Source: Azorinus chamasolen
Taxonomy: Eukaryota > Mollusca > Bivalvia > Cardiida > Solecurtidae
Assembly (NCBI GenBank): GCA_963576725.1
Contig: OY755252.1
Coordinates: 46,291,552-46,355,551, forward strand
Direction: 5' to 3'
Length of the DNA: 64,000 bases
Below the pieces are notes generated by a model. That model ran no database searches, was not told the origin of the DNA, and was given only the letters and a program-made list of their open reading frames with translations. Of this stretch, positions 22,843-34,348 are shown piece by piece. The position numbers were made by a program, and so were the translations under genes. How positions within the stretch are numbered: position 1 is the stretch's first letter; every line of letters begins with the position of its first letter.

Positions 22843-23356
22843 ATGTTATGGCGCGGGTTTCTTTTCATCACACCCTTTGTCGTTTGCGTATGCTATCAAG
22901 GAAATAAGTTTATGAAAGAATCGTCTTATTCTGACAAGATCTGTTCGGACGAGGAGACTGAGTTTCAAGCGAGTGCAAGAAGTGTTATACAATGTGTAGG
23001 ACAATGTATGATGGAGGAGGGGTGTAACAGTGTGGTGTATCAAAGAGATAGTCGTACTTGTTATGGAATGAAACCGATCATTTCGTGTAATGTATTCGTA
23101 TATTTACCAGGGGCAAGCTTTTACAGATTGCATCCTTTACCACCACCACCAACAACAACAACAACCACCACCACAACAACAACGCCTACGACGCCGACCA
23201 CCACAACAACAACAACGCCGACGACACCGACGACGACAACAACAACAACAACCACCACCACAACAACAACGCCTACGACGCCGACCACCACAACAACGCC
23301 GACGACACCGACGACGACGACTACAGCGACGACGACAACAACTACACCCATTCTAG
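22843..23356 (+). CDS. Exon 1: signal peptide, PAN/apple-like module, Thr-rich linker
   Basis: First exon of a four-exon secreted-protein gene of about 320 residues (exons 22843-23356, 27028-27185, 35734-35880, 43768-43911; 963 nt including stop). ATG 22843 is chosen because MLWRGFLFITPFVVCVC is a good signal peptide; the frame is also open upstream without such a feature. Residues about 27-85 have a PAN-like Cys pattern (CSDEE...CVGQC...GCNSVVY...TCYG...SC). A Thr/Pro tract of about 65 residues follows, a likely O-glycosylated spacer. The exon ends CTA-G with donor GTAGGT at 23357. The split Gly codon (G|GC) is completed in exon 2. The domain set suggests an extracellular carbohydrate- or adhesion-type protein, as in molluscan lectin-like families (inference). 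Confidence 0.75.
23143..23347 (+). repeat. Coding (ACN)n trinucleotide tract
   Basis: ACA, ACC and ACG codons with occasional CCG/CCT encode the Thr/Pro linker. A segment of about 90 bp containing AACAACGCCTACGACGCCGA is present twice, which indicates unequal-exchange growth that kept the frame. Confidence 0.85.
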
Positions 23357-23525
23357 GTAGGTAGTTTAATTTCTCAAATCAAATTGTCGAATCAATTTGT
23401 TATCGAATCTATCACTGCTCCAATTTCATATGGTCTGTCGGAAAGCAGACTCTCTCTAAATCGTTTATTTCATAAATAAAAAAAATGTTTTTTTAGAACA
23501 GATGGCTGCTTATTGCAAAACGACA

Positions 23526-23705
23526 TTAACACATCCCTCATATTGATGCCCTTTGACGCCTCGGTAAAGTCACTTTATGGAACCATTGTGATAAATAGAG
23601 CATTTTCTCTAATGCCTCTTTTTGGCAGATTTTTTCAAAGAGGTTCGGTCCAAAAATGGCCTATGAGGGAATGGGTATAAAATAGCATATGAGGGAATGG
23701 GTTAA
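23526..23705 (+). mobile_element. Family A MITE in intron 1
   Basis: ACATTAACACATCCCTCATA at the left. The right end is doubled: TATGAGGGAATGGG occurs at about 23660 and again before the terminal TTAA. Internal AACCATTGTGATAAATAGAG as in other copies. Confidence 0.55.
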
Positions 23706-23989
23706 TACAGAAACTACCTATCGAGGTACATGCAACAACTGTTTAACACTTTCCCACAGGAACATTCGTAGAAAGAGGAGCTGTCAGATTCTTATTATCA
23801 CATATCCCTTCAGAAGTGCATTAGAAAGTGAAACATACTATATCTGACTGTTGTTTCTGCCATTGTTTACAGCGCAGTACAACCGGATTCAAATTGCTCA
23901 TTTGCATAATAATGCACTTGTGCATTTCCTCGATTTATGGCACTCTGTTTCGGCACTCCCACACGGCAGATTATGTAATAAAACGATGT

Positions 23990-24200
23990 CACACGCCATC
24001 AATATGCCTTCATAAACACACATTTTCACGCATTTACAAAGTCCCTATAGGAGCCTTCTGATCAGAGTCAGCGAATTTGATAGATATGTTTTTTTTACTT
24101 TCTAAAATAGTTACAATGATCCATCTTCCATAACTATTTTGTTCATGAAGTTCAGTAGGTATTGAAATTCGGAACAAATATAGGACAGGGAATGGGTAAA
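23990..24200 (+). mobile_element. Family B MITE in intron 1, decayed
   Basis: Contains CATTTACAAAGTCCCTATAG, GGAGCCTTCTGATCAG and the right-end pattern GACAGGGAATGGGTAAATTA. The core is partly lost. Confidence 0.5.
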
Positions 24201-24307
24201 TTATGACAACACTAGGTTTTCAAAGTTGGATGGCCCATCAATGCTTAACCATTTCCCAGTGTCACTCTAAACAAAGTCCAGTGTCCACTCATGCACAAGA
24301 GGACATG

Positions 24308-24587
24308 CAGTAAAACCTCTCTACAACGGCCACTAAATTACATCAATTATTTTGAGTTAAGACAGGTGACTGCTTAACGCAAGGTGAAAGTAAAACAGAA
24401 CGCTCCTATAGGAGCCTAACCCTAACCCTCCTATAGGAGCCTAACCCTAACCCTCCTATAGGAGCCTAACCCTAACCCTCCTATAGGAGCGTTCTGTTTT
24501 ACTTTCACCTTGCATTAAGCAGCCACCTGCCCTAAATACCAACCAATTAATACAATTAAGTGGCTGTTATAGAGAGGTTCTACTGTA
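24308..24587 (+). mobile_element. Palindromic MITE (family F) with inserted 25-bp repeats
   Basis: CAGTAAAACCTCTC at the left and GAGAGGTTCTACTGTA at the right. Long arms GGTGAAAGTAAAACAGAACG and its complement flank the centre. The centre has four CTCCTATAGGAG palindromes joined by three CCTAACCCTAAC spacers (25-bp period, 24403-24489). The CAGTAAAACCTC-type termini with TA at the border fit a mariner-like MITE (inference). Confidence 0.7.
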
Positions 24588-25448
24588 CTTCAAATAGTAT
24601 CACTCTCAACGTTGAAGTTAGAGAGTGGAATAAATCACGAGTGTGCAACTACTGGGTCCACTTAATAATATGAAACGCTTAACCTTGCTAGAGGATTTTG
24701 AATAACAAACAGTGCAGCCCCTGGTCAGAGAACTGATATAGGACCCCTCTGGTCCGGGCCTACACTGTCTCCAAAATACAGTCTGTATATGCCATTAATT
24801 CCATGTGTAAATTGAATCTTTAGATCAAATGTCCCATAAACAAGATAAGTTGGCCATAAATGAAAATATAGAATGATTTAGATAAGATCCACTAGTCAAT
24901 CAATCTATAATTTTAGTTATGTTCAATTCAGAGGATTTGCTATACTTTTTATGATAGAAAATAAAGAATGGAAGGTTTGGAAATTTCAGTAAGTGTAACA
25001 TCGGACCTATACAGTACCATAAGTAAATGAATCAGGTGTCTTCTTATGAATTTACTCTGCTTGAAAAAGCGTTATATGCGTAGAGGTTAGGTAAAAACGT
25101 TAACCAAAAAAGGATGGAAAAATACGTCTGCAGATAATTATGGATGTTAATATACATGTTTTAGTGGAAAAGCACATATAAAATGTCAACTCTTATCTCA
25201 CTGAAAATAATATTATCTGCTCAAATTCAAATCCAGATGCAATCTGTGCCTACTTCCGGTTTGATCGATCGTTCGAGAAGCTACATTTGTATGAACTCTT
25301 TAGCTGTCAACTTATGCCGTCTGCATACTTTGTCGTCTGCCACAAATTTCATTTTTCATTTGTTTCGTTATTGTTGTTATATAAAATAGTGATAGTAATT
25401 GGCAGCAAACGAGTAGTATACATCTCGGGCACTGATGAGACCCTAGTG
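24588..25448. other. Intron 1 sequence with one weak palindrome
   Basis: ACAGTGCAGCCCCTGGTCAG and CTGGTCCGGGCCTACACTGT at about 24710-24770 form a decayed palindrome like the TTAA MITE cores. Otherwise unassigned. Confidence 0.4.
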
Positions 25449-25558
25449 TACAGTAAAACATGTCCATAGCGGCCATTCATTCATTTAACATAGGAGTCTT
25501 AACGCAGGTGGTTGCTTAATGTAGAGCAACAGTAATGTAGAAATATCATATAGCAGCT
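25449..25558 (+). mobile_element. Left half of a family F MITE, interrupted
   Basis: TACAGTAAAACATGTCC and CAGGTGGTTGCTTAATG match the family F left half. The right half resumes at about 26489 after an insertion. Confidence 0.5.
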
Positions 25559-25847
25559 TTGTTATACCACATTCGTAACGCATTACATTCGTAACACGTG
25601 TTACGAATGTGATTACATTCGTAACATGTACCACATTATGTGACGAATGTGATCGATTTTTGATGTGACATACAGTCACATTTGTAACACGTCAAATTTC
25701 ATACAGAAAAGGAAGCAACAGTGCAGGTGTACAACCGAAAGCTATTTGTTACGAGTTGTGAGCAATTACAATGTACATGATGTTTTATTTCCAGTCAGCT
25801 CATTATTAGTCTCGAAATGAAACCATGACCATCCTATCATCATCATT

Positions 25848-25903
<56 letters not shown>

Positions 25904-26488
25904 TTTTATCATCATTTTTATCATCATCATCATCATCACCACCACCATCACCATCATCATCATCATCAGCAGCAGCATTATCATTCATCGCAAAAATGAC
26001 ACATTGTTCAAATTTAAACAACAAATTAAAACTATTAACAAAAGCAGTGACGGTTTTCTTTCCTATCATCAGATTTATAGTTGCTAAACATTTGGCATAG
26101 TGTATTACTCAATTAAAAGCAAATAAAGGAACTTAGAAGTAATATTATAGGCACACGTTAACAACATTGCATAGGTGCATGTATATGACAAGTTCTATGA
26201 AAAATGGAAGGTATCCTAAAACATATCACAAGCAAAGTACATTCTATCTTTAAATAGTGCTACCAAGGTAGTGAAAAACTGAGACATGATCATCAGGGGA
26301 ATATAATTATGCAAATATGCAATGGTAATCCTATTACTATAAACTAATTGAACATTGCCAGTTAGGAACTCAATCTGTAACATATGTGAGTCTAATGTCA
26401 ATCCCCATGTCGGCCACTTACATTTGTAGCACATTTTAACTGTTACATATCTGTTACAAATGTAATCCGTTTAGAATGTGGTCTAACA
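25559..26488. mobile_element. Element inserted into family F MITE
   Basis: Begins GTTATACCACATTCGTAAC and ends GAATGTGGTCTAAC, i.e. inverted termini, with GCTTT on both sides. Inside are an exact 24-bp palindrome around ACACGTGT (about 25588) and an (ATC)n tract at about 25838-25977. No transposase. TSD is approximate. Confidence 0.45.
25838..25977. repeat. (ATC)n microsatellite
   Basis: Nearly uninterrupted ATC units. The Ser-, Asp- and Met-rich frames across it are not genes. Confidence 0.95.
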
Positions 26489-26718
26489 GGGCTTTCTGCA
26501 TTACTTTTGACCTGTATTAAACTATCACCTGCCTACAGACCCATAAATAGTAATCTTTTAGATGACCGCTTAAGACAGGTGCTACTGTAGTAGAATGTGG
26601 TCTAACAGAGCCAGAGCTTTCTGCATTACTTTTGACCTGTATTAAGCTACCACCTGCCTACAGACCCATAAATAGTAATCTTTTAGATGACCGCTTAGGA
26701 CAGCTGCTACTGTAGTAG
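26472..26718. repeat. ~119-bp tandem duplication
   Basis: TAGAATGTGGTCTAACAG begins at 26472 and again at 26591. The units run through TTCTGCATTACTTTTGACC to GCTACTGTAGTAG. It duplicates the right half of the family F MITE plus the end of the inserted element, so the duplication post-dates the insertion. Confidence 0.75.
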
Positions 26719-27027
26719 GCGTCCCATCTGGATACAGACGGTTTGTAAAAGTGATTCATGCCTGGACTATCATGATCATAGTTCACATGTTACCGACGTC
26801 CAGATACAATGCGAGCATCTAATCAATGTTCAAGAATAGCTCCTTTATGTCTCGTCCAAACCCTATAGTATGACCACTCTTTAGAATCGTCTCTTCGGGA
26901 ATGGCCGCTACGGAGATGTTCTACTGTACATTAGCGTCTCATCAGATTATAGTTATAGTAATGGATAAATAACGATTTTAGCATTTGTGTACGCACCTTT
27001 ATATGTAGCTCTGTATTACATTTTCAG

Positions 27028-27185
27028 GCTGCTCGACAAGTCTGGCACTTCTACCGGCGGTAAACGATTCGCAGATGACAGCCTCCAGTGAGTGCTGCAC
27101 TGGAGAATATATGTCTTACCACGCCAGGCTGGATGCTAACACGTACTGGTCGCCGAATACTGAGGCACTGGATGAGTACATTCAA
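27028..27185 (+). CDS. Exon 2: start of F5/8 type C (discoidin) domain
   Basis: Acceptor TTTTCAG at 27021-27027, donor GTGAGT at 27186. The translation after the split Gly is CSTSLALLPAVNDSQMTASS, then ARLDANTYWSPNTEALDEYIQ. This matches the start of discoidin domains: Cys, D-x-Q-ITASS, ARL...W.P..., EYIQ. It leaves phase 0 for exon 3. Confidence 0.75.
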
Positions 27186-27539
27186 GTGAGTAATGAATAC
27201 CTTTTTAAACCTTTTCCATGCCGTGAAAATATGTCTATAGAAGAGCATGCAGTAAGCGGCAGTTCGTTAATGGAATATAACAGGTATGAACGTAATACAG
27301 AAACTCCAACAGACCATAATAAGTAAACCTCTTTTCGACGAATGCTTAATACTGTAGTGCATACTGATGGTCCCTTTTTACCGTTTCCACGCCGTGAAAA
27401 TATCTTTATTCTGGTGCAATTTTCGTTAATTCCGGTTAAGCTTTTGGGATATTCATGACCTAGTTTCAAATCAGAAACAGGCAAAATTTGCTCCAGATTA
27501 GAATTTAAACAGACAAGTATATTTTACTTTGAAGAAAAG

Positions 27540-30505
27540 GGTTAATCAGGTAAATAAACTTTTCTTTTTCGCAAAGGATACAAGTTCTGTCGATTAATAA
27601 CATCGACATATTTGGGGATAGCGAAACAAAATTAAATGACATTCATCCCACACAAAGCTTTTCTGTCAATAACTATCCGCTTCCCTTTCGCAAAGATCGA
27701 ACACAAAATAGAGATGGTGGGATATTAGTATATATTAGAGATAACTTACATTGTATTATACATAATGATTTAGAAAGTCCTGGGTCCATGCTTATAAAAC
27801 ATTTGGTTGAGTCTGAGTTCGTTCTCAAGATTTTGATTGGTCAGATTTGAGCCTTTGACTCAAATCTGACCAATCAAAAGCTTGAGAACTCAAATCTGAC
27901 CAATCAAAAGCTTGAGAACGAAACTCAGACTCAACTAAAAGCTTTATAAGCATGGACCCTGAATTAGAAAGTATTTGGACGGAAATTAAACAGACCAATT
28001 CAACATCAATTTTACTTTGCATAATATATAGGCACCCAGAAGCAAGATCTTCATGGAAAGATATTTTTGCAACCAGTATAGAATAGGTTCAAGTTGAAGA
28101 TAAGGAGATTGTGGTATTAGGAGAGTTTAACAAGGATGTGAATAATAATCGCATAAAACAAGAATGGTTGAATTAAATATCATCCCTTGTTCTAACGCAG
28201 CTGATTTATGCCTCTATCTAAGTTTGTAGATTATCTGAAACACTTATTGATCACATATCCTCTGATAATCCCCAGAGCATCATATCAATGTAAAATACCT
28301 AGTTATAGTCTACGTGCAGTCCGTTCAGAAACTTAGCTTAAGCGACCACTAGCAACTATTTTGCTCCAGAATAAACTGCAAAAGCTTTAAAATGAATCAT
28401 CATTGCATTAAATACAGGTTTTCAAACACTTTAAGGGACAGGACTGTCTTGACGATATGAATCATGTAAATTGGAATACCTTTATGCAATGTTTCGATGT
28501 AAATGAAATATTAAATTCCTTTATGGAAATTGTTTCATCTATAGTCGACAAGCATGTACCTTTGAGATGACACATGGTTACATGATACACCAGCCAGATT
28601 TGATGAATGGAGATATCCTTGATACAATGAAAGATAGGGATAAATTCAAAGCTAGAAACTTTAGAATTTATCGAAATAAAGTCACTTATCTAATTGATAT
28701 TCAAAACGAGCTAATTATGAAAAGAAAATCACCGAAGTTCAAAATGATCCATCCACTATTTAAAATCTATTTAAGGAATTTAGAACACCTAGTCATGATA
28801 AAAGTTCCATTCGCACTCTAACAGTTGATGATCAAGAAATCAGTAATTTCGAAAACATGTCAGTTGAATTCAGTACCTTTTTCACAAATATCGCTACAAA
28901 TCTTAAAGAAAATAGTCCTTTCTCCGACTTTATAGATGTCAAAGACTTTGTAAATAGTAGAGTTCTTTCCCCAATGTTTTTCAATATTCCTTTTGTAGAC
29001 AAGGAAAAGGTTCGTAAGATGTTATTAAATCTTGATATTCCGAAGTCCACGGGACTTGATGACATTGGTCCAAGGTTTATAAAAACAGTCAGTAGTATTT
29101 ACCCGATTATTCATTACATATCAAATCTGAATATATCACAAAGTACATTTCAAGCTACCGTATGTGGAAATCAGCGAAGGTTAATCCATTATTCAAGGCT
29201 GATTCCAAGTACGATGTAAATAATTACAGACCTATTTCTATCCTCCCTACCCTTTTAAACTTCTAGAAAAGCATGTTCATGATAGTTATTTGCCTATTTA
29301 AATCATTATAATCTAATCAGCCAGACCCAGAGTGGTTTCAGGAAAAATCATAGCTACGAAACTGCACTAGTTCATCTGATAGATAAATGGCTCAATGAAT
29401 TGAATGATGGATATATTGTTGGAGTTCTAATGGTTGACTTTAAGAAAGTATTTGATCTCGCTGATCATGGAATTATGATGAAAAAAACCTCGGGTTATTT
29501 AAATGCTCTTTAAAAACAATTGCCTGGTTTAAATCATATCTAAATGACAGAATGCAAAGGGTACACATAAATGGTGTCGTGTCATCGGAACACAGGGATT
29601 CATTCTAGGTCTATTACTGTTTGTTTTATTTATCAATGATCTTCCTTTGATAATTTCAAGTAGTAATTGCAGCACTGATATGCACGCATACGATACTACC
29701 ATTTGTAATATTCATAAATTAAAACATACCATAGAATTTCATTTACAGTCTTGTTTAATTCTACTTGAAACCTGGTCCACTTGCAATGGAATGGTCCTGA
29801 ACATAGATAAGACAAGGTTTTAATGATTACAACTCCCATAGTCGGGCCAGGCTTTTTGAAAACAAATTCACTCTTACGTTTAAAAATATTGAGCTCAATG
29901 CTTCAAAAGGTGACAAACTATTAGGCGTCTATATCAAGGAAATCAGAAATGGGATAACCATGTTTTAAAAGTAGAAAAGACATTATTAACCATTATATGG
30001 TTGTTATCTCGGATCAAAAGTTGTCTTCCTATTTATGCCAGAATTATTTTCTATAAATCCTATATCCAGCCACATTTAGACTTCTTCAATATCATTTAGG
30101 GTGTTACTAGCTCTACTAAGATCTATAAACTATGTATTCTACTAAAGAAGGTTGTAAAATAATATTTGGTCAGGAATACACAACTGTTCCCAATGCAACG
30201 GAAGAAATGCATTGTTGTAACTTGCATGAAAAAATCATATTACATAAAGCCTAATTTTTGTATAGAATATCAACAGGTTTGGTACCAGGTTACAATTCTG
30301 AAATGTTTAACATAGATAAACACGATACAATTTTTAAGATCATCGTGCCATGGCAATTATAAGACTCCGCGACAGAAATTAGAACAATTTAAAGAGGACC
30401 TTCCATATGGAATAGAATACCAAACGCAATTCGATGTATGAACACTATTGATAGTTTTACAACACACCTTTCAATATGGATATCATCTCAAATTCGAAAT
30501 ATGTT
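27540..30505 (+). pseudogene. Highly decayed LINE in intron 2
   Basis: Recognisable blocks in shifting frames: an endonuclease piece (FGDSETKL, DGGILVYIRDN, ELESIWTEIK, IIYRHPEA) and a linker (MSVEFSTFFTNIATNLKENS). RT pieces follow (PKSTGLDDIGPRFIK, NYRPISILP, QSGFRKNHSYETALVHLID, VDFKKVFD), then a terminal WNxIPNAIRCMNTIDSF-like segment near 30410-30470. Many frameshifts and stops. A 185-bp MITE splits the endonuclease at 27779. Confidence 0.7.
27779..27963. mobile_element. 185-bp MITE with 9-bp flanking repeat
   Basis: TIR GGGTCCATGCTTATAAA at the left faces TTTATAAGCATGGACCC at the right, with TTAGAAAGT on both sides (27770-27778 and 27964-27972). Internal repeats of CTCAAATCTGACCAATCAAA. 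Further copies at 60741 and, as a fragment, 46393. A 9-bp duplication would fit Mutator-like elements (inference). Confidence 0.75.
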
Positions 30506-30644
30506 TGATTGAATGTTTGTAAACCCCAAATGTATTTAGTTAATGTAATTACACATATAGATAGTAAACAGTGTGATAATATAATTGCTATCATTCTATC
30601 ATTTATCGTCTGGAACAGTACTATACAATTTCTTAACGATATAA

Positions 30645-30738
30645 AACTCTGCTGGGTGGTGGATCTTGATGGTAGGATAACCCAGTCTCTTTGCGGCTTG
30701 GGGCAGAATTGTGTGTCTCATTCAGTGACAGTTGATGT
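30645..30738 (+). repeat. Direct repeat copy 1 flanking a LINE 3' fragment
   Basis: GCTGGGTGGTGGATCTTGAT through TTGTGTGTCTCATTCAGTG. The same string recurs at about 31004-31080. Confidence 0.65.
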
Positions 30739-30965
30739 CTAAAAACGCATTTCTTCGACATATTTTACTAGGACATTACTAGGACAATTAAGGAAACGTA
30801 GCTAATAATTATAAATCATGATGACTGCTGCCTTGGTCACAGAATGTCGATCCTGCCTCTCTATTGTGACCGTCGGGACAGTTTCGCATCCCTCCCCTTT
30901 CGAACATTTGCTACTTACAATGTATAAATATTGGTCGAGGAGTATCCTGTCAGTTATTTAGTTGG
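30739..30965 (+). pseudogene. 3' terminal fragment of the 36.8-kb-type LINE
   Basis: AAAACGCATTTCTTCGACAT and the following 150 bp align by eye with 40203-40330, i.e. the last codons (LKTHFF-like) and proximal 3' UTR of the intact LINE. 5'-truncated copy. Confidence 0.65.
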
Positions 30966-31003
30966 GCACTGTTCGTAGGCACTTGATATGTGTATCGCAT
31001 TGT

Positions 31004-31080
31004 GCTGGGTGGTGGATCTTGATGGTAGGAATAGTCCAACAGCATTGTGTGTCTCATTCAGTGTCAGTTGATCTTGTTTC
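31004..31080 (+). repeat. Direct repeat copy 2
   Basis: Second copy of the 30645 sequence with a short internal deletion. Confidence 0.6.
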
Positions 31081-31149
31081 AGTTTACGATGCTCCTTCGC
31101 CAATTTTGCATACTTTGTGTATATATTGGTAGTTTGTTTTTTCATGTTA

Positions 31150-31250
31150 CACATTTGTTTTTAGAAATCCCTAAATATGAACCATAAGCTTGACCTGTTT
31201 GAATTTTGGAATAGTCCATTTGAAAAATCAGCGTTCCAAGGGTTTTCCAT
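31150..31250 (+). mobile_element. Fragment of TTAA MITE family D
   Basis: GCTTGACCTGTTTGAATTTT and GGAATAGTCCATTTGAAAA match 46340-46380 inside the family D copy. Confidence 0.5.
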
Positions 31251-31334
31251 TTTCAGAATATTAGTATATATCCGCTTTAAATCCATGTAAGATACATGGT
31301 TACGTTTGCGTCTGAGTTGAGTTCAAACCGTCGG

Positions 31335-31570
31335 ACACGTATGTTTCTTCGAACTTGAAACAAAAGTACAAAAATGAGTCATGCAGGAAATACCACATAC
31401 AGAACAAACACTCGCCCGAACAGCAACACAAGGAAACAGCAAACACATCAAGAGACGCACAAAGACAAAACAAACATACAATAGGGGGAAGATGGAAGTA
31501 CCGCCTTGGAACGGTCAGTGACAAAAGTCACTGGGGGGTTAAACCGGTTTATGGGCGCCCAACCTCACAC
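31335..31570 (-). mobile_element. 5'-truncated PLE 3' end, minus strand
   Basis: On the minus strand it begins GTGAGGTTGGGCGCCC, then AAACCGGTTTAACC, CAGTGACTTTTGTCACTG and CCAAGGCGGTACTTCC. It continues to a GT-rich tail with CTGTTCGGGCGAGTG. The first part matches the 3' UTR module at 10160; the tail matches the 49.0-kb copy. Confidence 0.6.
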
Positions 31571-32327
31571 TTATTCCATCCCCACCCTAAATGACAAACA
31601 GTGTAAATAAATGTATCCCCTCTCCGACTAATCATTCCATCTAGCAGATTATTTATTCTGCAAATGAATATTGTCTTTCTACGATTTGGAATAGTGTCTC
31701 TGTACTATAGGTGACAATTCTTTGTATATAAGTTAATACTATTCATACTTGTCTTATTTTGTACCTCTTCGACTGTTTCTAGAGTAACTTTCTTGCCATT
31801 GAATACATAAGTAAACAATTTGGATTCCGATCAGGTTGAACGTTTACACTGGTTGCCACAAATACTTTATTACTTCAAAATATGAGGATACAGAAAACAA
31901 TATTATTTTATCCAATATTGTAGATGACAACAGAGAAAACAGGAATTAACTGGCATACTAAGAGTTAAATAACAAACTCAATTATTGTCCAGTATTCATC
32001 TGGATGTCTGCAATATCGGAAATAATAGATCATACCATTTCTTTATTCTGAACTCTGAATATCTTTTCCAGAAAAAAAAACCATGACACACTGTACAAAT
32101 GCAGATCAGTGAGTTACATCTGCACTTCTCTTATTTCAGTCTCCGCTTTAATGAAAACTATTGAGAATATACCATTGCAATTTAAAATGAAATACGATAT
32201 TAGCTAAACCTTCATAATGTGTTTTGTTTGGAATGTTTTTGAAGACCCTAGGGAAGACATTTTACTTCCAGGCCTTTCATTCATTCCACTCCATTTGTCT
32301 TTTATAAACAGTGCGCATACAGTTTGG
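31571..32327. other. Intron 2, unassigned
   Basis: AT-rich, possibly decayed LINE-like DNA, but no motif I can defend. Confidence 0.35.
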
Positions 32328-32627
32328 ATCCAAACGAGGCGTCGAATAACTCAACGTCTCATCAGGTTAAATCAGTTTACACTCTAACTGCATTTTTCAA
32401 AATTTAAAGTAGAGGACATTTTATTTCAACCAATAGATCTACTGAGCTAAAATTATTTTCTCGTATAAATTATAGTAATGAAAGCGTGGGTAAATGACAA
32501 ATATGTGGGTGTTTAATAGCGCGTGTATACATCCATCTGAGTCAGGGTCAAATGGTATAAATTTAGCCTATATATGCATTTCATGTTTTTCGTGCTACAC
32601 TTAAAATAGCTTTATATTAACTATTTC
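32328..32627 (+). mobile_element. Left part of repeat H, split by the 2.65-kb transposon
   Basis: CATCTGAGTCAGGGTCAAATG and ACACTTAAAATAGCTTTATA match 45265-45345. The right part resumes at 35281 with GGATGCTAGTTGCAAATC, matching 45353. The uninterrupted relative at 45160-45410 shows the empty site. Confidence 0.65.
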
Positions 32628-33569
32628 ACACCGGTCGGACGAAGGTGTACGGACTTCCTGTGTTGTGATAAGCGAATCGAGGAAAATGGCTTGTTGATAT
32701 TATGAGCATGCAATAATTGCATATTTGTCTTTATTAAAAGGACTTGAGGCAGCAGTGACAAGTACGCGTATTATCTTCATACCTTTGTGCTCATACTCTG
32801 TTACGTGTTTTGTGATTATTATTTAATATACATCTCGAAAATGGCAACTGAAGAAAAAGTGAAGTTGTTAATATTAAACTGAGCATATATACCTTGTAGA
32901 AGGCGTTTCAATCAATGGATAATGCATGTATCCATTCGTCGTAACCCCTATTGTCGATAAAACGTTTTTAAAGCTGTCAAATTGGATCTAGTGCTTCGTT
33001 TTGGGTGATGAAACAGACCAACCCAAAAGTTATTCGCTGTACGGTTCGTAGCAATCGTGTGTACGGCTTGTAGATATTATGACATTTTTTACTGTACGGA
33101 TTGTAGACAATCGACAGACCTGGGCTATATTCAATTTGACCGGGGTCCATGACTAACCGTGTCATTTTAAGACGACTGTGATTGCATGATGTCTGAGAAA
33201 TACGATTTGGAATCTTGTCCACCTTAATTAATGTTTCAATACAGTATGCACCGTGTTTCTTTATCCTTTAGATCTTTCTATATAATCAGCTATATTCGAA
33301 AACTTGAAACGGCACTTGTCAGATACTTCTGACTAAAGTTTTGGTCTAAATATGGTGCCAGGCGCTTGACAGTTTCAAAAACACTACTAAAACATCTTCA
33401 GATACGTTTAGAAATCATACTTTGACAGAAAAAAATGATTTTTTTGTTTGTATAGTATAATACTATGTAAAGGTGTTTAACTAAATGGTTCAAAATGGCA
33501 GAAAAATTGCACCAACTACATTAAACGTCTTGTTACGGCGTCAATTTCGGCTCGATTTTAATCAAATAT

Positions 33570-34001
33570 GATTTATTACACGCATAAACGATTTTGAAAT
33601 ACACTCCAATGATGCCGATCATTAGGCAAAATATTACCGTACTGAGACGATGTACTCCAACTTAGCTTTAGTCGACCGATTCGTTACCGACACGTGCACG
33701 TACATTTTCACGACTAAAACCATCGAAAGTCACACCGAATCTCATAATATGGTCCGTGTTCCACTCTTCTTTAATAAATCTAACATGAAAAATAAACTTA
33801 CTGGCGATTTCAACCACAAAGTTACTTCTATTTCTACGACCCTGGAGATTTTCCGGAGCGAATAGCGGCTGTCAATACATGCAAATGTGTCGTTAGTGAC
33901 TCGGTCGACTAAAACTGAGTTGGAGTTTATCGTTTTTCGGCCAGTGATCGGCATCAATGGTATGCATTTTAAAGACTGGACATTTCTGCGAGTAATGAAT
34001 C
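33570..34001. mobile_element. Foldback-type MITE inside the 2.65-kb element
   Basis: Arms of about 130 bp: GATTTATTACACGCATAAA, ATGATGCCGATCA, CTCCAACTTAGCTTTAGTCG and TACCGACAC on the left, complemented by GTGTCGTTAGTGACTCGG, CGACTAAAACTGAGTTGGAG and TGATCGGCATCA on the right. Confidence 0.65.
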
Positions 34002-34005
34002 TTAT

Positions 34006-34348
34006 TATACCCCCTTTTGAAACAAGAGTGTTCAGAGGAACAAGTGTGTCACCTGCTCGCAACTTACACAAAAACTATTAATATGCTGGAGTGCGAAAAT
34101 CAGAACACATGGGGATAACTCAAAAAGTATTGTATGTAGAATAGTGGACCTTGGTTACATCAATGGTCCTCAGTGGGAGAAAGACACAGGTGAAATTTGA
34201 AAGCTCTATTATCATTGGTTAAGAAATGGCAGCCAAAATAAGAATGTGTGACAGACAGAAAGACAGACAGACGGACAGAGAGACGACGGAAAAGTGATCC
34301 CTTAGTGACACATTGCCTCTCAGCAGGTGACACAAAAATGGGGGTATA
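34006..34348. mobile_element. TA-bounded MITE with GTGTCACCTGCT inner repeats
   Basis: TATACCCCC at 34006 faces GGGGGTATA at 34340-34348. An inner inverted repeat GTGTCACCTGCT / AGCAGGTGACAC lies at 34050 and 34322. A GACAGACAGACGGACAG tract lies near 34246-34285. Fits a Tc1/mariner-like TA target. Confidence 0.65.
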
